Translations under genes and position numbers: made by a program
In this document: positions 1 to 6,213 of the stretch, piece after piece
Layout of the letters: every line of letters begins with the position of its first letter
How positions within the stretch are numbered: the first letter of the stretch is position 1
Notes under the pieces: model-generated
The model's database searches: none
Seen by the model: only the letters and a program-made list of their open reading frames with translations
Told to the model about the DNA's origin: nothing
Assembly: GCA_003150395.1 (NCBI GenBank)
Contig: QAMI01000038.1
Span: 1-8,816 of the forward strand
DNA length: 8,816 bases
Direction: 5' to 3'
DNA from: Candidatus Gastranaerophilales bacterium
GTDB taxonomy: Bacteria > Cyanobacteriota > Vampirovibrionia > Gastranaerophilales > Gastranaerophilaceae

Positions 1-65
1 CCCCCCCCTGTGTTATTATTGTCTTGAGCTGGTTTTGCAGGTAATTAATAAGAAAGGAGCTTTTT

Positions 66-371
66 ATGAAAGTTAAGAATTTTGTAATTGTTGTTGGAGC
101 TTTTCTGTATATTTCTTCGACATTAGTTGTTCATGCTGCGACAACTTATGATTGTGTTTGGAGTTCAAAGTCAAAAAACAATACATATATGGTGGGTTAT
201 ACACCTGGGGAGTCGGCTGAAACGTCTTGTTCCTGGAAAGAATCATTTCCTGAAGCTACATACAATGATTGTATTTATCAATATAAAACTGCTCAAAAGC
301 TCTATGAAGCTGGAAAATGTAAAGAGTCAGTGGGAACGATTGACATGTCACAAGTAGAAATTCTGGAATAA
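66..371 (+). CDS. Small predicted secreted protein with four cysteines, unknown function
   Basis: A 101-residue protein that I do not recognise. It starts at ATG 66, well supported by AGAAAGGAG at 51-59. Residues 1-24 form a signal peptide: basic MKVKN, a hydrophobic stretch at about 6-22, and a likely cleavage after VHA (residue 24). The mature part is about 77 residues, rich in Tyr, Ser and Lys, with exactly four cysteines (C30, C55, C69, C85). These could form two disulfides after export to the periplasm or outside. No lipobox or second membrane segment is visible. Its TAA (369-371) directly abuts the TAA of the leftward nuclease gene (372-374), so the two genes converge with no spacer or terminator. 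No catalytic motif can be seen and no function is proposed. It is probably real because ribosome binding site, signal peptide and full open frame agree. Confidence 0.72.
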   Translation: MKVKNFVIVVGAFLYISSTLVVHAATTYDCVWSSKSKNNTYMVGYTPGESAETSCSWKESFPEATYNDCIYQYKTAQKLYEAGKCKESVGTIDMSQVEILE

Positions 372-1022
372 TTATCGGCAGATTTTATTATATTCGCAAA
401 ATTTGCAGTGCGGTCTGTTTTCTTTGCCTTCAAAATCTTTTGTAGCAAGAATTTGGCGGCACTTTTCTTTTAAGATTTTTTCGTAAATTCCTTTCAACTC
501 TGGCGTAAATTCAATTACTTTATTTTCGTTGTTTTTCAAATCAATGTAAACAAAAGCCAGTGATTTTCTTGGCGGCAAAATCAAATCAGCGCAAAGCAAA
601 TATATCATTGTTTGAAAATCTTTTTCCGAATTTTTGGGGATGGCGCCGGTTTTGTAGTCTAAAATCCAGTAAGACGCATTTGAACCATCTGCACAATCGC
701 ATACAATCGCATCAAGCCGTCCAAAAATCCAGATGTCGTCAAGCCTTGCTGTTATCGGATATTCTGAATGAATACATTTTTTTGAAAAATATTCGTTGTT
801 TTTCAGACACTCCCAAACCTCACGTTCGCTTTCTGTCAATGCTGTTTCAAGTTTTGAAATATCTGCACCGCGATGGTAGTAATTTGCAAGCGCATGGATT
901 TTTTTACCCTTTTCAAAAAGCGCTGGATTTTGCGGAACTGCAATCTTTTCGTTAAACTTCAAATTGTATTTGACCGGACAGCTTTCAAAAGTTTTTAACA
1001 TATTTGGCGAAAAATTCTTCAT
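372..1022 (-). CDS. RecB/Cas4/AddB-type PD-(D/E)XK nuclease with probable Fe-S cluster
   Basis: A 216-residue free-standing nuclease domain of the RecB-like PD-(D/E)XK family, expected to cut DNA with Mg2+. Visible motifs in order: H43 in KKIHALANYY; GRLDAI with D104; ILDYKTG with D122 and K124 (the D-x-K catalytic core); and Q137/Y141 in QTMIYLL. One cysteine near the N-terminus (C15, in ESCPVKY) and three at the C-terminus (C206, C209, C215, spaced C-x2-C-x5-C) match the way AddB and Cas4 hold a 4Fe-4S cluster clasping the nuclease fold. The start ATG overlaps the stop of the upstream helicase gene by one base (TAATG), so translation is probably coupled and the two products may act together. 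A Cas4 role is unlikely because no CRISPR genes or array are nearby. The nuclease class is clear; the partnership is inferred. Confidence 0.9.
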   Translation of the reverse strand: MKNFSPNMLKTFESCPVKYNLKFNEKIAVPQNPALFEKGKKIHALANYYHRGADISKLETALTESEREVWECLKNNEYFSKKCIHSEYPITARLDDIWIFGRLDAIVCDCADGSNASYWILDYKTGAIPKNSEKDFQTMIYLLCADLILPPRKSLAFVYIDLKNNENKVIEFTPELKGIYEKILKEKCRQILATKDFEGKENRPHCKFCEYNKICR

Positions 1023-4000
1023 TAAACACCTGCCCTTTCTTCAATCACATCAAACACAAGCGATGGCTGCTGGTCAACCATTTTTTCAAAAGATTTTGCC
1101 TTGCGGCTGACGGTAATGTGAAGATTTTTCTTGGCGCGCGTAATTGCGACATACAACAGTCTTAAATTTTCGGCAAGAAGTTCTTCTTTAAGCTGAATTT
1201 CGGATTTGGGTTTGTAATTTGGATTAAGCTGGCGGATGTTTTCCATAAAATCAGAGGATTTCAACTTTATCTGGGCAAAATCCAACGTCAAGTTTTTTTC
1301 AGCCATTTCCGGCAAAAATACCAGATCAAATTCATCGCCCTTTGACTTGTGAAGCGTCATAATCTGAACTTTGCCTTCCAAAAATTCCTTGTCGCTTTCA
1401 TCCTCTTCCGAGAAAAATTTGAAGCCGCTTAAAGAAGTTTTTTTTGAAAGTTCCGCAAGCCGCGTCATTATGTATTCGAAATTCGAATTTGCAAGACTAA
1501 TCCGCTTGATTAGCGTTGAAATCAGATATACATTTGACTTTTCGATTTCGTTTGAAAAATAATGAAGCCCGATTTTGATTGCAAGCTCGTCCGCCGCAAG
1601 CTGCGGGAACGAAAGCCAATATGTCATATCCCAGTAAAACTGTTCAAGGTGAATGTTGTTTATGTCATCACAGTTAAGCGAGATAAACGGATTTTCATAT
1701 TTTCTGATTTCAGTGCCGAGACGCTGCTTGTAAAAACCGCTTTCGGCAAGAATTTCATAGTTGTCAGCAACGACGTTGTTGTCAAACGGGTTCAAAATCA
1801 TTGAAAGTACTGCAAAAATTACGCGGAAAATAGTTTTCTGCTCCAGGCATTCGCTTCTGGTGATGGTTTTCAGCCCGCTGTTGTTTATGAAATCCATCCA
1901 CTGAACAACCTGAAAATTGTTTCTGAGGAGAATTCCGACAGTGGCTTTCGGGTCTTTTTTCAGAGTGTTTTTGATGACTGATAAAATGTAATTTTTTTCT
2001 TCAAGCGTGCTGTCGAAAATCTTTGGTGTAACCGCGTTTTCGCTTACCGGATTGCGGCCTTCAACCGGCTGCATAAAGATTTTGAAAAACGCATTTTTCA
2101 TTTCGTCATGTTCTTGGGCAAATGTGACAAGGTCGTTTGCGAGCGTCCAAACCTCTTTTGTACAGCGCTGTGAGCAGTTCATGCTGACGTTGTTTGAAGT
2201 TTGTATGAATTTTCTGAACCCTTCGACATCGGCGTTTGAAAAAGTTGTTGTGATTGCCTGATTTATGTCCCCGCAGCGGATTAAGTTTTTATATTTTGCA
2301 CTTAAAAGATTAATTAGTTTCTGTTGAATTGCCGATGAATCCTGAGCTTCGTCTTCAATTACAAAGTGGCAGATATCCTGATAATGCGCCAAAATATCCG
2401 GATTTTCTTCCAAAAGTCTGACCGATGAAATCAACATGTCGTCATAATCGATTAAGTTTGAAGATTTAAGCGCTGTTTGATAATCCTCATAAAATAACTG
2501 AAATTTTTTGACTTTTGGATTTAGTGTCGCGGGTGTTTGGATTCCACTCGCCCCATTTGGGAGATGGGGCAGGGGTGAGGGGGCAGTCCCGTCTCCATTA
2601 TTGTTGGTACGTGTGAGTGGGGCAAAGCTCCCGCCGCCAATTTTGAAAACTGATACAGCGCGGTCAAATTCATCTGTTTCAGTTTTTTTAAGCTTCATTT
2701 TTGTTGCGATTTCTTTTACAATGCGTGAACGCTGCGTGTCATCGCAAATTTCAAAATCCGAAGACAGTCCTAGCCGTTCAAAATTTCCGTTTTCTTTCAG
2801 AATTCTCAGCGCAAGCCCGTGAATTGTACTGATATTTGGCAATTGAGCGGAGTCTTCCCTGACTGATTTAATTCTTTCGCGGAAGTTGCGTGCGGCGGAT
2901 TCCATGTATGTCAAAACAAAAATGTTTTCTGCCTGCGCGCCGTTTTCAAGAAGTTTCAAAATCAGTGCAAGCAAAATGGTGGTTTTTCCGGCTCCCGGAA
3001 CCGCTGAAATTGCCATCTGACCTGACTTATAATCCAAAACTGGCTGCTGGTCAGGGCGTGGTGTGATTTTGAATTTTTTCTTTGTCTCGTCAACTTCCTG
3101 AACCTCGGGCGCAGCAACGGTTATAAACTTTTCAATACCGCCGAAGTTCTCAATTCCGTTTCCGTCAAAAAGACTAGAATATGCAAAAACTTTTTCGCCA
3201 GCACAAAGTGTTAGTTTTCTCAAAATCCGCGCAGTTTTTTCTTTGCCTAGTTCAATGTTGTCATCAATAGTGAAGTCGTCTTTTGACCAGCCGCGCTGGA
3301 AAACCCAGGCGTTATAAAGCGGGCCGGTGTCGCTTTTTATCCATTCGTCGCTCGAAACATCGAGCCAAATCTGATATTTTGTGCGAATTTGATTGTCAAT
3401 AATTTTTTGCGGCGTACCGATTGCCAAATCCCGCTCTCTTATCTCCAAAATAGAATACGGATTTTCTGAAATTATTGAATTTTCAATTTGTGTAATAATT
3501 TCGGTTTTACGATTTTCAAAATCTTTTTTGAAAATATTTTCAAACTCCTGAAGTTGTTTGATAAAGAAATTAAACTTGTTCAAAACACTGCCGTCAAAGC
3601 TTTTTAGTTCTACAAGCTCATTGTAGACTTCAAGCGCTTGAAGTGAAAGCTTTTTTTCTGCATTTCCGTGCTCATTTACAAGGTTCAAAAACTTTTGATA
3701 CTTTTGCGTGTAATCTTCATGCGGAAATTCAAATTCAATCAATTCTTTTGACCTGTCAAATTCATCGAGGATTTCGCGGCAGTATTTCACCGGAATTTCA
3801 AGGAAGTTTGACAAAATAATTCTCAAATCAAAAGATGTGAGTTTTTCGCGCATGCCGCAATTTAGTTTTATAATCGTCAAAACTGACAGAACAAGCGGGT
3901 TTTGAATAAGCTTTTCACTTCCTGATAAAAACAAAAGATTCGTATGATTTTTAATGCTTTGTTTAAGTGAAAATTTCAGCATGTCATCAATGACCGGCGT

Positions 4001-4981
4001 TACAATTGAAATTTCACTCGGCTTGACTTTTGCTTTTAATAAAGCGTTGATTTGCTTAACTGCCAAATCTATCATTTTGGCACGTTTTGAAGGTGATTGA
4101 AGTGAAAAGTTTTCTAAAATTTCACATTTTTCTTCTGTAACATTTTTGAAAAGATTTTCCGCGTCGAATCTAAGTTTTGAACTTGAATCGAGCGAAATTA
4201 CCGGTTCGTTGAAAAGTTTTTCAAACTCCCAAACGGCAGTCTTGTCTGCACTTAAATATCCGGTTCTGCTTGCGCCTTTTTTATCAAACGCAATAGCTGC
4301 TTCCTTCAGCTGAGGCGTCAAATATTTGATAAAATCAAAACAAGCCGGCGTAATTTCATCGCCGTCGTCTAAAATCAAGTATTTTATATTCTTGAAATAT
4401 TCGGTGTTTTTGTAAATATAATTGAATACAAGCCCCTGGCGTAAATAGTCAAAATCCCTCAGGGCAAGCGTTTTGGCAAGAAGTTTTTTGAGCGCGATTT
4501 TCGCATCGTCCGCAAAACTTTCGCCCAAAACCCTTGAGCGCCATTCCACATCCTCATCAGAAAGATTGTTTTGTACAATCAGCGAATAACGTCTGAAAAG
4601 CTGGTGAAGAAGCGACTTTTTTGAGTTGTAACCCTTAAACTGAACTTCTTTTATAATATCCTTTAATATAAACTGTGAAACCTCAAGACCCGCAAGATTT
4701 GGAAGAATTTCTGCACCCGGATACGGATTAATATTCTCCAAAACAGCCCAGTTGTCGATTATCGTGTTGTAAACAAGCGAGAAAAACGAATGAACTTCAA
4801 GTTTTTCAACCGCCGGAATATCAAGCAGATTAAGTGTATTTTCTACAAACTTGTTTTTCACTTGTGAATTCTGAACCAGCACAAGAATTTCAGACGCCGG
4901 AACTCCAGTGTTCAATAGTTTTGCATATTTTTCGACAAGCATGTCTGTTTTTTTTGAAGATACACTTCCTTCTAAAAGCAC
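1022..4981 (-). CDS. Tandem UvrD-like (SF1A) DNA helicase: degenerate N-terminal module plus active C-terminal module
   Basis: Residue numbers count from TTG 4990. AGAGGA directly abuts that TTG, so GTG at residue 4 (4979-4981) is the likelier start, giving about 1319 residues. The C-terminal half has a full UvrD/Rep set: Q motif RPDQQ (645-649), Walker A AVPGAGKTT (663-671), Ia VLTYMESAA (692-700), Ib STIHGLALRIL (721-731), II IEDEAQD (878-884), III GDINQA (907-912), IV around R1023, V TLHKSKGDEFD (1212-1222), VI LLYVAITRAKK (1278-1288). It should be an ATP-driven 3'-5' DNA translocase. Residues 1 to about 625 look like a second, decayed UvrD fold: GSVSSKKT (8-15) for Walker A, VHSFFSLVYN (66-75) for Ib, LILDDGDE (205-212) for II, and LTLCAGEK (593-600) where motif VI should carry its arginine. 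Residues about 785-827 are a Gly/Pro/Asn-rich insert encoded by a GC-rich repeat. The gene overlaps the nuclease gene, as in AddAB/RecBCD-type end-processing enzymes. Confidence 0.9.
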   Translation of the reverse strand: MLLEGSVSSKKTDMLVEKYAKLLNTGVPASEILVLVQNSQVKNKFVENTLNLLDIPAVEKLEVHSFFSLVYNTIIDNWAVLENINPYPGAEILPNLAGLEVSQFILKDIIKEVQFKGYNSKKSLLHQLFRRYSLIVQNNLSDEDVEWRSRVLGESFADDAKIALKKLLAKTLALRDFDYLRQGLVFNYIYKNTEYFKNIKYLILDDGDEITPACFDFIKYLTPQLKEAAIAFDKKGASRTGYLSADKTAVWEFEKLFNEPVISLDSSSKLRFDAENLFKNVTEEKCEILENFSLQSPSKRAKMIDLAVKQINALLKAKVKPSEISIVTPVIDDMLKFSLKQSIKNHTNLLFLSGSEKLIQNPLVLSVLTIIKLNCGMREKLTSFDLRIILSNFLEIPVKYCREILDEFDRSKELIEFEFPHEDYTQKYQKFLNLVNEHGNAEKKLSLQALEVYNELVELKSFDGSVLNKFNFFIKQLQEFENIFKKDFENRKTEIITQIENSIISENPYSILEIRERDLAIGTPQKIIDNQIRTKYQIWLDVSSDEWIKSDTGPLYNAWVFQRGWSKDDFTIDDNIELGKEKTARILRKLTLCAGEKVFAYSSLFDGNGIENFGGIEKFITVAAPEVQEVDETKKKFKITPRPDQQPVLDYKSGQMAISAVPGAGKTTILLALILKLLENGAQAENIFVLTYMESAARNFRERIKSVREDSAQLPNISTIHGLALRILKENGNFERLGLSSDFEICDDTQRSRIVKEIATKMKLKKTETDEFDRAVSVFKIGGGSFAPLTRTNNNGDGTAPSPLPHLPNGASGIQTPATLNPKVKKFQLFYEDYQTALKSSNLIDYDDMLISSVRLLEENPDILAHYQDICHFVIEDEAQDSSAIQQKLINLLSAKYKNLIRCGDINQAITTTFSNADVEGFRKFIQTSNNVSMNCSQRCTKEVWTLANDLVTFAQEHDEMKNAFFKIFMQPVEGRNPVSENAVTPKIFDSTLEEKNYILSVIKNTLKKDPKATVGILLRNNFQVVQWMDFINNSGLKTITRSECLEQKTIFRVIFAVLSMILNPFDNNVVADNYEILAESGFYKQRLGTEIRKYENPFISLNCDDINNIHLEQFYWDMTYWLSFPQLAADELAIKIGLHYFSNEIEKSNVYLISTLIKRISLANSNFEYIMTRLAELSKKTSLSGFKFFSEEDESDKEFLEGKVQIMTLHKSKGDEFDLVFLPEMAEKNLTLDFAQIKLKSSDFMENIRQLNPNYKPKSEIQLKEELLAENLRLLYVAITRAKKNLHITVSRKAKSFEKMVDQQPSLVFDVIEERAGV
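2510..2638. repeat. GC-rich palindromic repeat-like insert inside the helicase reading frame
   Basis: This stretch is clearly more G/C-rich than the AT-rich gene around it. It contains a perfect 7-bp dyad, GCCCCAT (2550-2556) and ATGGGGC (2564-2570), with a 7-nt loop. Outer arms CCACTC (2544-2549) and GAGTGG (2615-2620) match, and GGAGATGGG (2560-2568) can also pair with CCCGTCTCC (2588-2596) using one wobble. The AGGGGTGAGGGGG wording resembles dispersed palindromic repeats I recall from many bacterial genomes (CCCTCACCCC...). It keeps the reading frame and adds about 43 residues rich in Gly, Pro, Asn, Thr and Ser between motifs Ib and II of the active helicase. Exact boundaries are unknown, and no target-site duplication was found by eye. 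Confidence 0.55.
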
Positions 4982-5067
4982 CTGAATCAATCCTCTTTTT
5001 ACAGTATTTTATCATAAAAAAAGTGTCGTTTTTACATTCAAATTAATATTATTAAACTATTGCATTT

Positions 5068-5094
5068 TTGAAAAAAATGTTCTAGTATTATACT
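5068..5094 (+). promoter_or_regulatory. Promoter of the winged-helix gene
   Basis: The -10 is TATACT at 5089-5094. The best -35 candidate is TTGAAA at 5068-5073 with a short 15-bp spacer; TTGCAT at 5060-5065 is the other option but lies 23 bp away. Transcription would begin near 5101, leaving about 38 nt before the ATG. Confidence 0.5.
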
Positions 5095-5115
5095 GTAGGT
5101 AAAGAATTACAAAAA
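5087..5115 (-). promoter_or_regulatory. Possible leftward promoter of the helicase-nuclease operon
   Basis: A consensus TATAAT reads leftward at 5092-5087, overlapping the rightward -10. The 11-bp AGTATTATACT (5084-5094) is symmetric about its centre, so it can serve both strands. A weak -35 (TTTTTG, 5115-5110) lies 17 bp away. The leader would be about 100 nt. An alternative A/T-rich -10 lies nearer the gene around 5005-5015. This is suggestive only. Confidence 0.3.
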
Positions 5116-5138
5116 ATCTCAAGAAAGTGGAGGATGAA

Positions 5139-5348
5139 ATGCAAGAATTACAAGATCAAATCGGTCAGTCAGCAGGACAAATTTACAACTACTTATCATC
5201 AAACAACGGCAAATCTACATTTGCTAAAATGAAAAAAGAGTTAGACCTTAAAGGTAATTTTGCAGATTTAGGCCTTGGCTGGTTAGCTAGAGAAGACAAA
5301 GTTGCTATCTCTAAAAAAGGCGCTTCTGTAAGCATAACTTTGAAATAA
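5139..5348 (+). CDS. Small winged helix-turn-helix protein (DUF2582-like)
   Basis: A 69-residue protein starting MQELQDQIGQ. The pattern of an N-terminal helix (IGQSAGQIYNYLSSN, 8-22), a helix-turn-helix-like middle (TFAKMKKELDLKGNFADLGL, 27-46), then GWLAREDKVAISKKG (47-61) and a final beta strand matches the small winged-helix family I know as DUF2582. These are stand-alone wHTH domains presumed to bind DNA, with poorly known targets. The start is ATG 5139 because AGTGGAGGA (5126-5134) is an ideal ribosome binding site for it. The in-frame GTG at 5127 lies inside that site and is rejected. The gene is monocistronic: its own promoter lies upstream and a strong terminator follows 12 bases after the stop. 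It is divergent from the helicase operon and might regulate it, but nothing in the sequence proves this. Confidence 0.85.
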   Translation: MQELQDQIGQSAGQIYNYLSSNNGKSTFAKMKKELDLKGNFADLGLGWLAREDKVAISKKGASVSITLK

Positions 5349-5360
5349 GTTATAAAACTG

Positions 5361-5393
5361 AAAAAAAACACCGTTCATACGGTGTTTTTTTTT
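5361..5393 (+). terminator. Rho-independent terminator after the winged-helix gene
   Basis: Perfect stem ACACCGT (5368-5374) and ACGGTGT (5379-5385) with a TCAT loop, extended by an A-run on the left and nine T (5385-5393) on the right. The matching A-run means it can also act on leftward transcripts. Confidence 0.92.
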
Positions 5394-5400
5394 CATGCAA

Positions 5401-5425
5401 AAAAAAACTTCTTAAAAAGAAGTTT
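5401..5425 (-). terminator. Second hairpin, oriented as a leftward terminator
   Basis: Perfect 9-bp stem AAACTTCTT (5405-5413) and AAGAAGTTT (5417-5425) with a 3-nt loop. Read leftward it is followed by a long T-run (5407-5399). No leftward gene lies to its right within the window, so it would stop only stray antisense transcription from the coaD side. Confidence 0.55.
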
Positions 5426-5550
5426 GGTTAATTTAAAGTGTGTAGTAGGTAGTGTAAATTATAGTATTTAAAATTTATTTAATTTTTATATATTAATAAA
5501 GTATTTTATATATAATAAATTTCAGAAAATTGATTTTTCTTTACAAAAGT

Positions 5551-5580
5551 TTGCAATAGAGTTTATTTTTGATTTATAAT
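5551..5580 (+). promoter_or_regulatory. coaD promoter
   Basis: TTGCAA at 5551-5556, an 18-bp spacer and a perfect TATAAT at 5575-5580. The start would be near 5587, giving a leader of about 24 nt. The region 5426-5550 upstream is almost pure A/T with no recognisable gene and may act as an UP-type element. Confidence 0.7.
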
Positions 5581-5610
5581 TGTAATGCCTTAAAAAGGAA
5601 AGGAAATTTT

Positions 5611-6084
5611 ATGAAAATAGCAGTTTATCCCGGAAGCTTTGATCCTATAACCAAAGGGCATATTGATATTTTAAAAAACGGCGCTGAAATCTTTGACAAA
5701 GTTATAATAGCAGTTGCAAAGAATTCTGAAAAGCATGGCTTTTTGTCAGTTGATGAGCGCGTAAAACTTATAAAAGAGTGTGTTTTAGACATGCCTAATG
5801 TAGAAGTCGACAGCTTTGAGGGGCTTACAATTGAATATGCTAAAAAACGGGGCGCTAAAGTGATATTAAGAGGATTGCGTGCAGTTTCGGATTTTGAATA
5901 CGAAATGCAGCTTTCTCAGGCAAACAGTGCGCTTTCAAGTGATATCAAAACAATTTTCATGATTACAAAACCTAAGTATAACTTTATTTCATCCAGCACG
6001 ATTAAGGAAATTTACCTCAACAAGGGAGATATTTCAAAGTTTGTACCGGAGTGTGTTTTTGAGTATTTAGAAAATAAAAAATAA
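5611..6084 (+). CDS. coaD: Phosphopantetheine adenylyltransferase
   Basis: This 157-residue cytoplasmic enzyme joins ATP and 4'-phosphopantetheine to give dephospho-CoA and pyrophosphate, the penultimate step of coenzyme A synthesis. The nucleotidyltransferase signature is intact: YPGSFDPITKGH (6-17) with the TxGH motif T14-H17, then ILRGLR (85-90) with the two conserved arginines, and ISSSTIK (126-132) near the C-terminus. Its length is typical for the family (about 160). The start is ATG 5611, preceded by AAGGAAAGGAAA (5596-5606). The frame stays open up to a TTG at 5569, but that lies in the promoter -10 region and adds a non-conserved leader, so it is rejected. The gene is probably transcribed alone, since its own promoter is upstream and the next gene also has its own. 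No clear terminator is seen between 6085 and 6130. Confidence 0.97.
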   Translation: MKIAVYPGSFDPITKGHIDILKNGAEIFDKVIIAVAKNSEKHGFLSVDERVKLIKECVLDMPNVEVDSFEGLTIEYAKKRGAKVILRGLRAVSDFEYEMQLSQANSALSSDIKTIFMITKPKYNFISSSTIKEIYLNKGDISKFVPECVFEYLENKK

Positions 6085-6131
6085 CGAAATTATATATATA
6101 CCTTCATTCCAGTGTAAAATAACTTAAAATA

Positions 6132-6195
6132 CTTGATAATTCCGCAGAAATAGTTTGACAATTATTAACTGCTCTTGTAGAATGTAATTATCAAG
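6132..6195. promoter_or_regulatory. Inverted repeat flanking a promoter: candidate operator pair
   Basis: CTTGATAATT at 6132-6141 and AATTATCAAG at 6186-6195 are a perfect 10-bp inverted repeat with 44 bp between arms. They bracket the -35 and -10 of the coiled-coil gene. A near copy of the half site, AATTATTAA, lies at 6160-6168, right after the -35. The left arm is upstream of the predicted start site, so the pair cannot form a hairpin in the mRNA; a protein-binding DNA site is more likely. The regulator is unknown. Confidence 0.45.
6155..6183 (+). promoter_or_regulatory. Near-consensus promoter of the coiled-coil gene
   Basis: Perfect TTGACA at 6155-6160, an ideal 17-bp spacer, and TAGAAT at 6178-6183 (one mismatch to TATAAT). 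Transcription would begin near 6190, only about 24 nt before the ATG. This is the strongest sigma-70-type promoter in the window. Confidence 0.85.
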
Positions 6196-6213
6196 AAAGG
6201 GATGTGTGTAAGC

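Noticed and set aside
1..44. Possible 3' end of an upstream gene (hydrophobic frame ending at TAA 42-44) and a run of eight C at 1-8
   Set aside because: Only about 13 codons are visible, two other frames are equally possible, and the C-run may be an edge or sequencing artefact.
560..955. Rightward open frame of 131 codons opposite the nuclease gene
   Set aside because: It lies wholly antisense to a gene with clear nuclease motifs, has no ribosome binding site and no recognisable domain.
372..1022. Interpretation of the nuclease as CRISPR Cas4
   Set aside because: There are no cas1 or cas2 genes and no repeat-spacer array in the window. Coupling to a helicase fits end-processing better.
2508..2822. 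Rightward open frame of 104 codons across the GC-rich insert
   Set aside because: It is antisense to the helicase, and its openness comes from the GC-rich repeat-like segment. No start signal or known motif is present.
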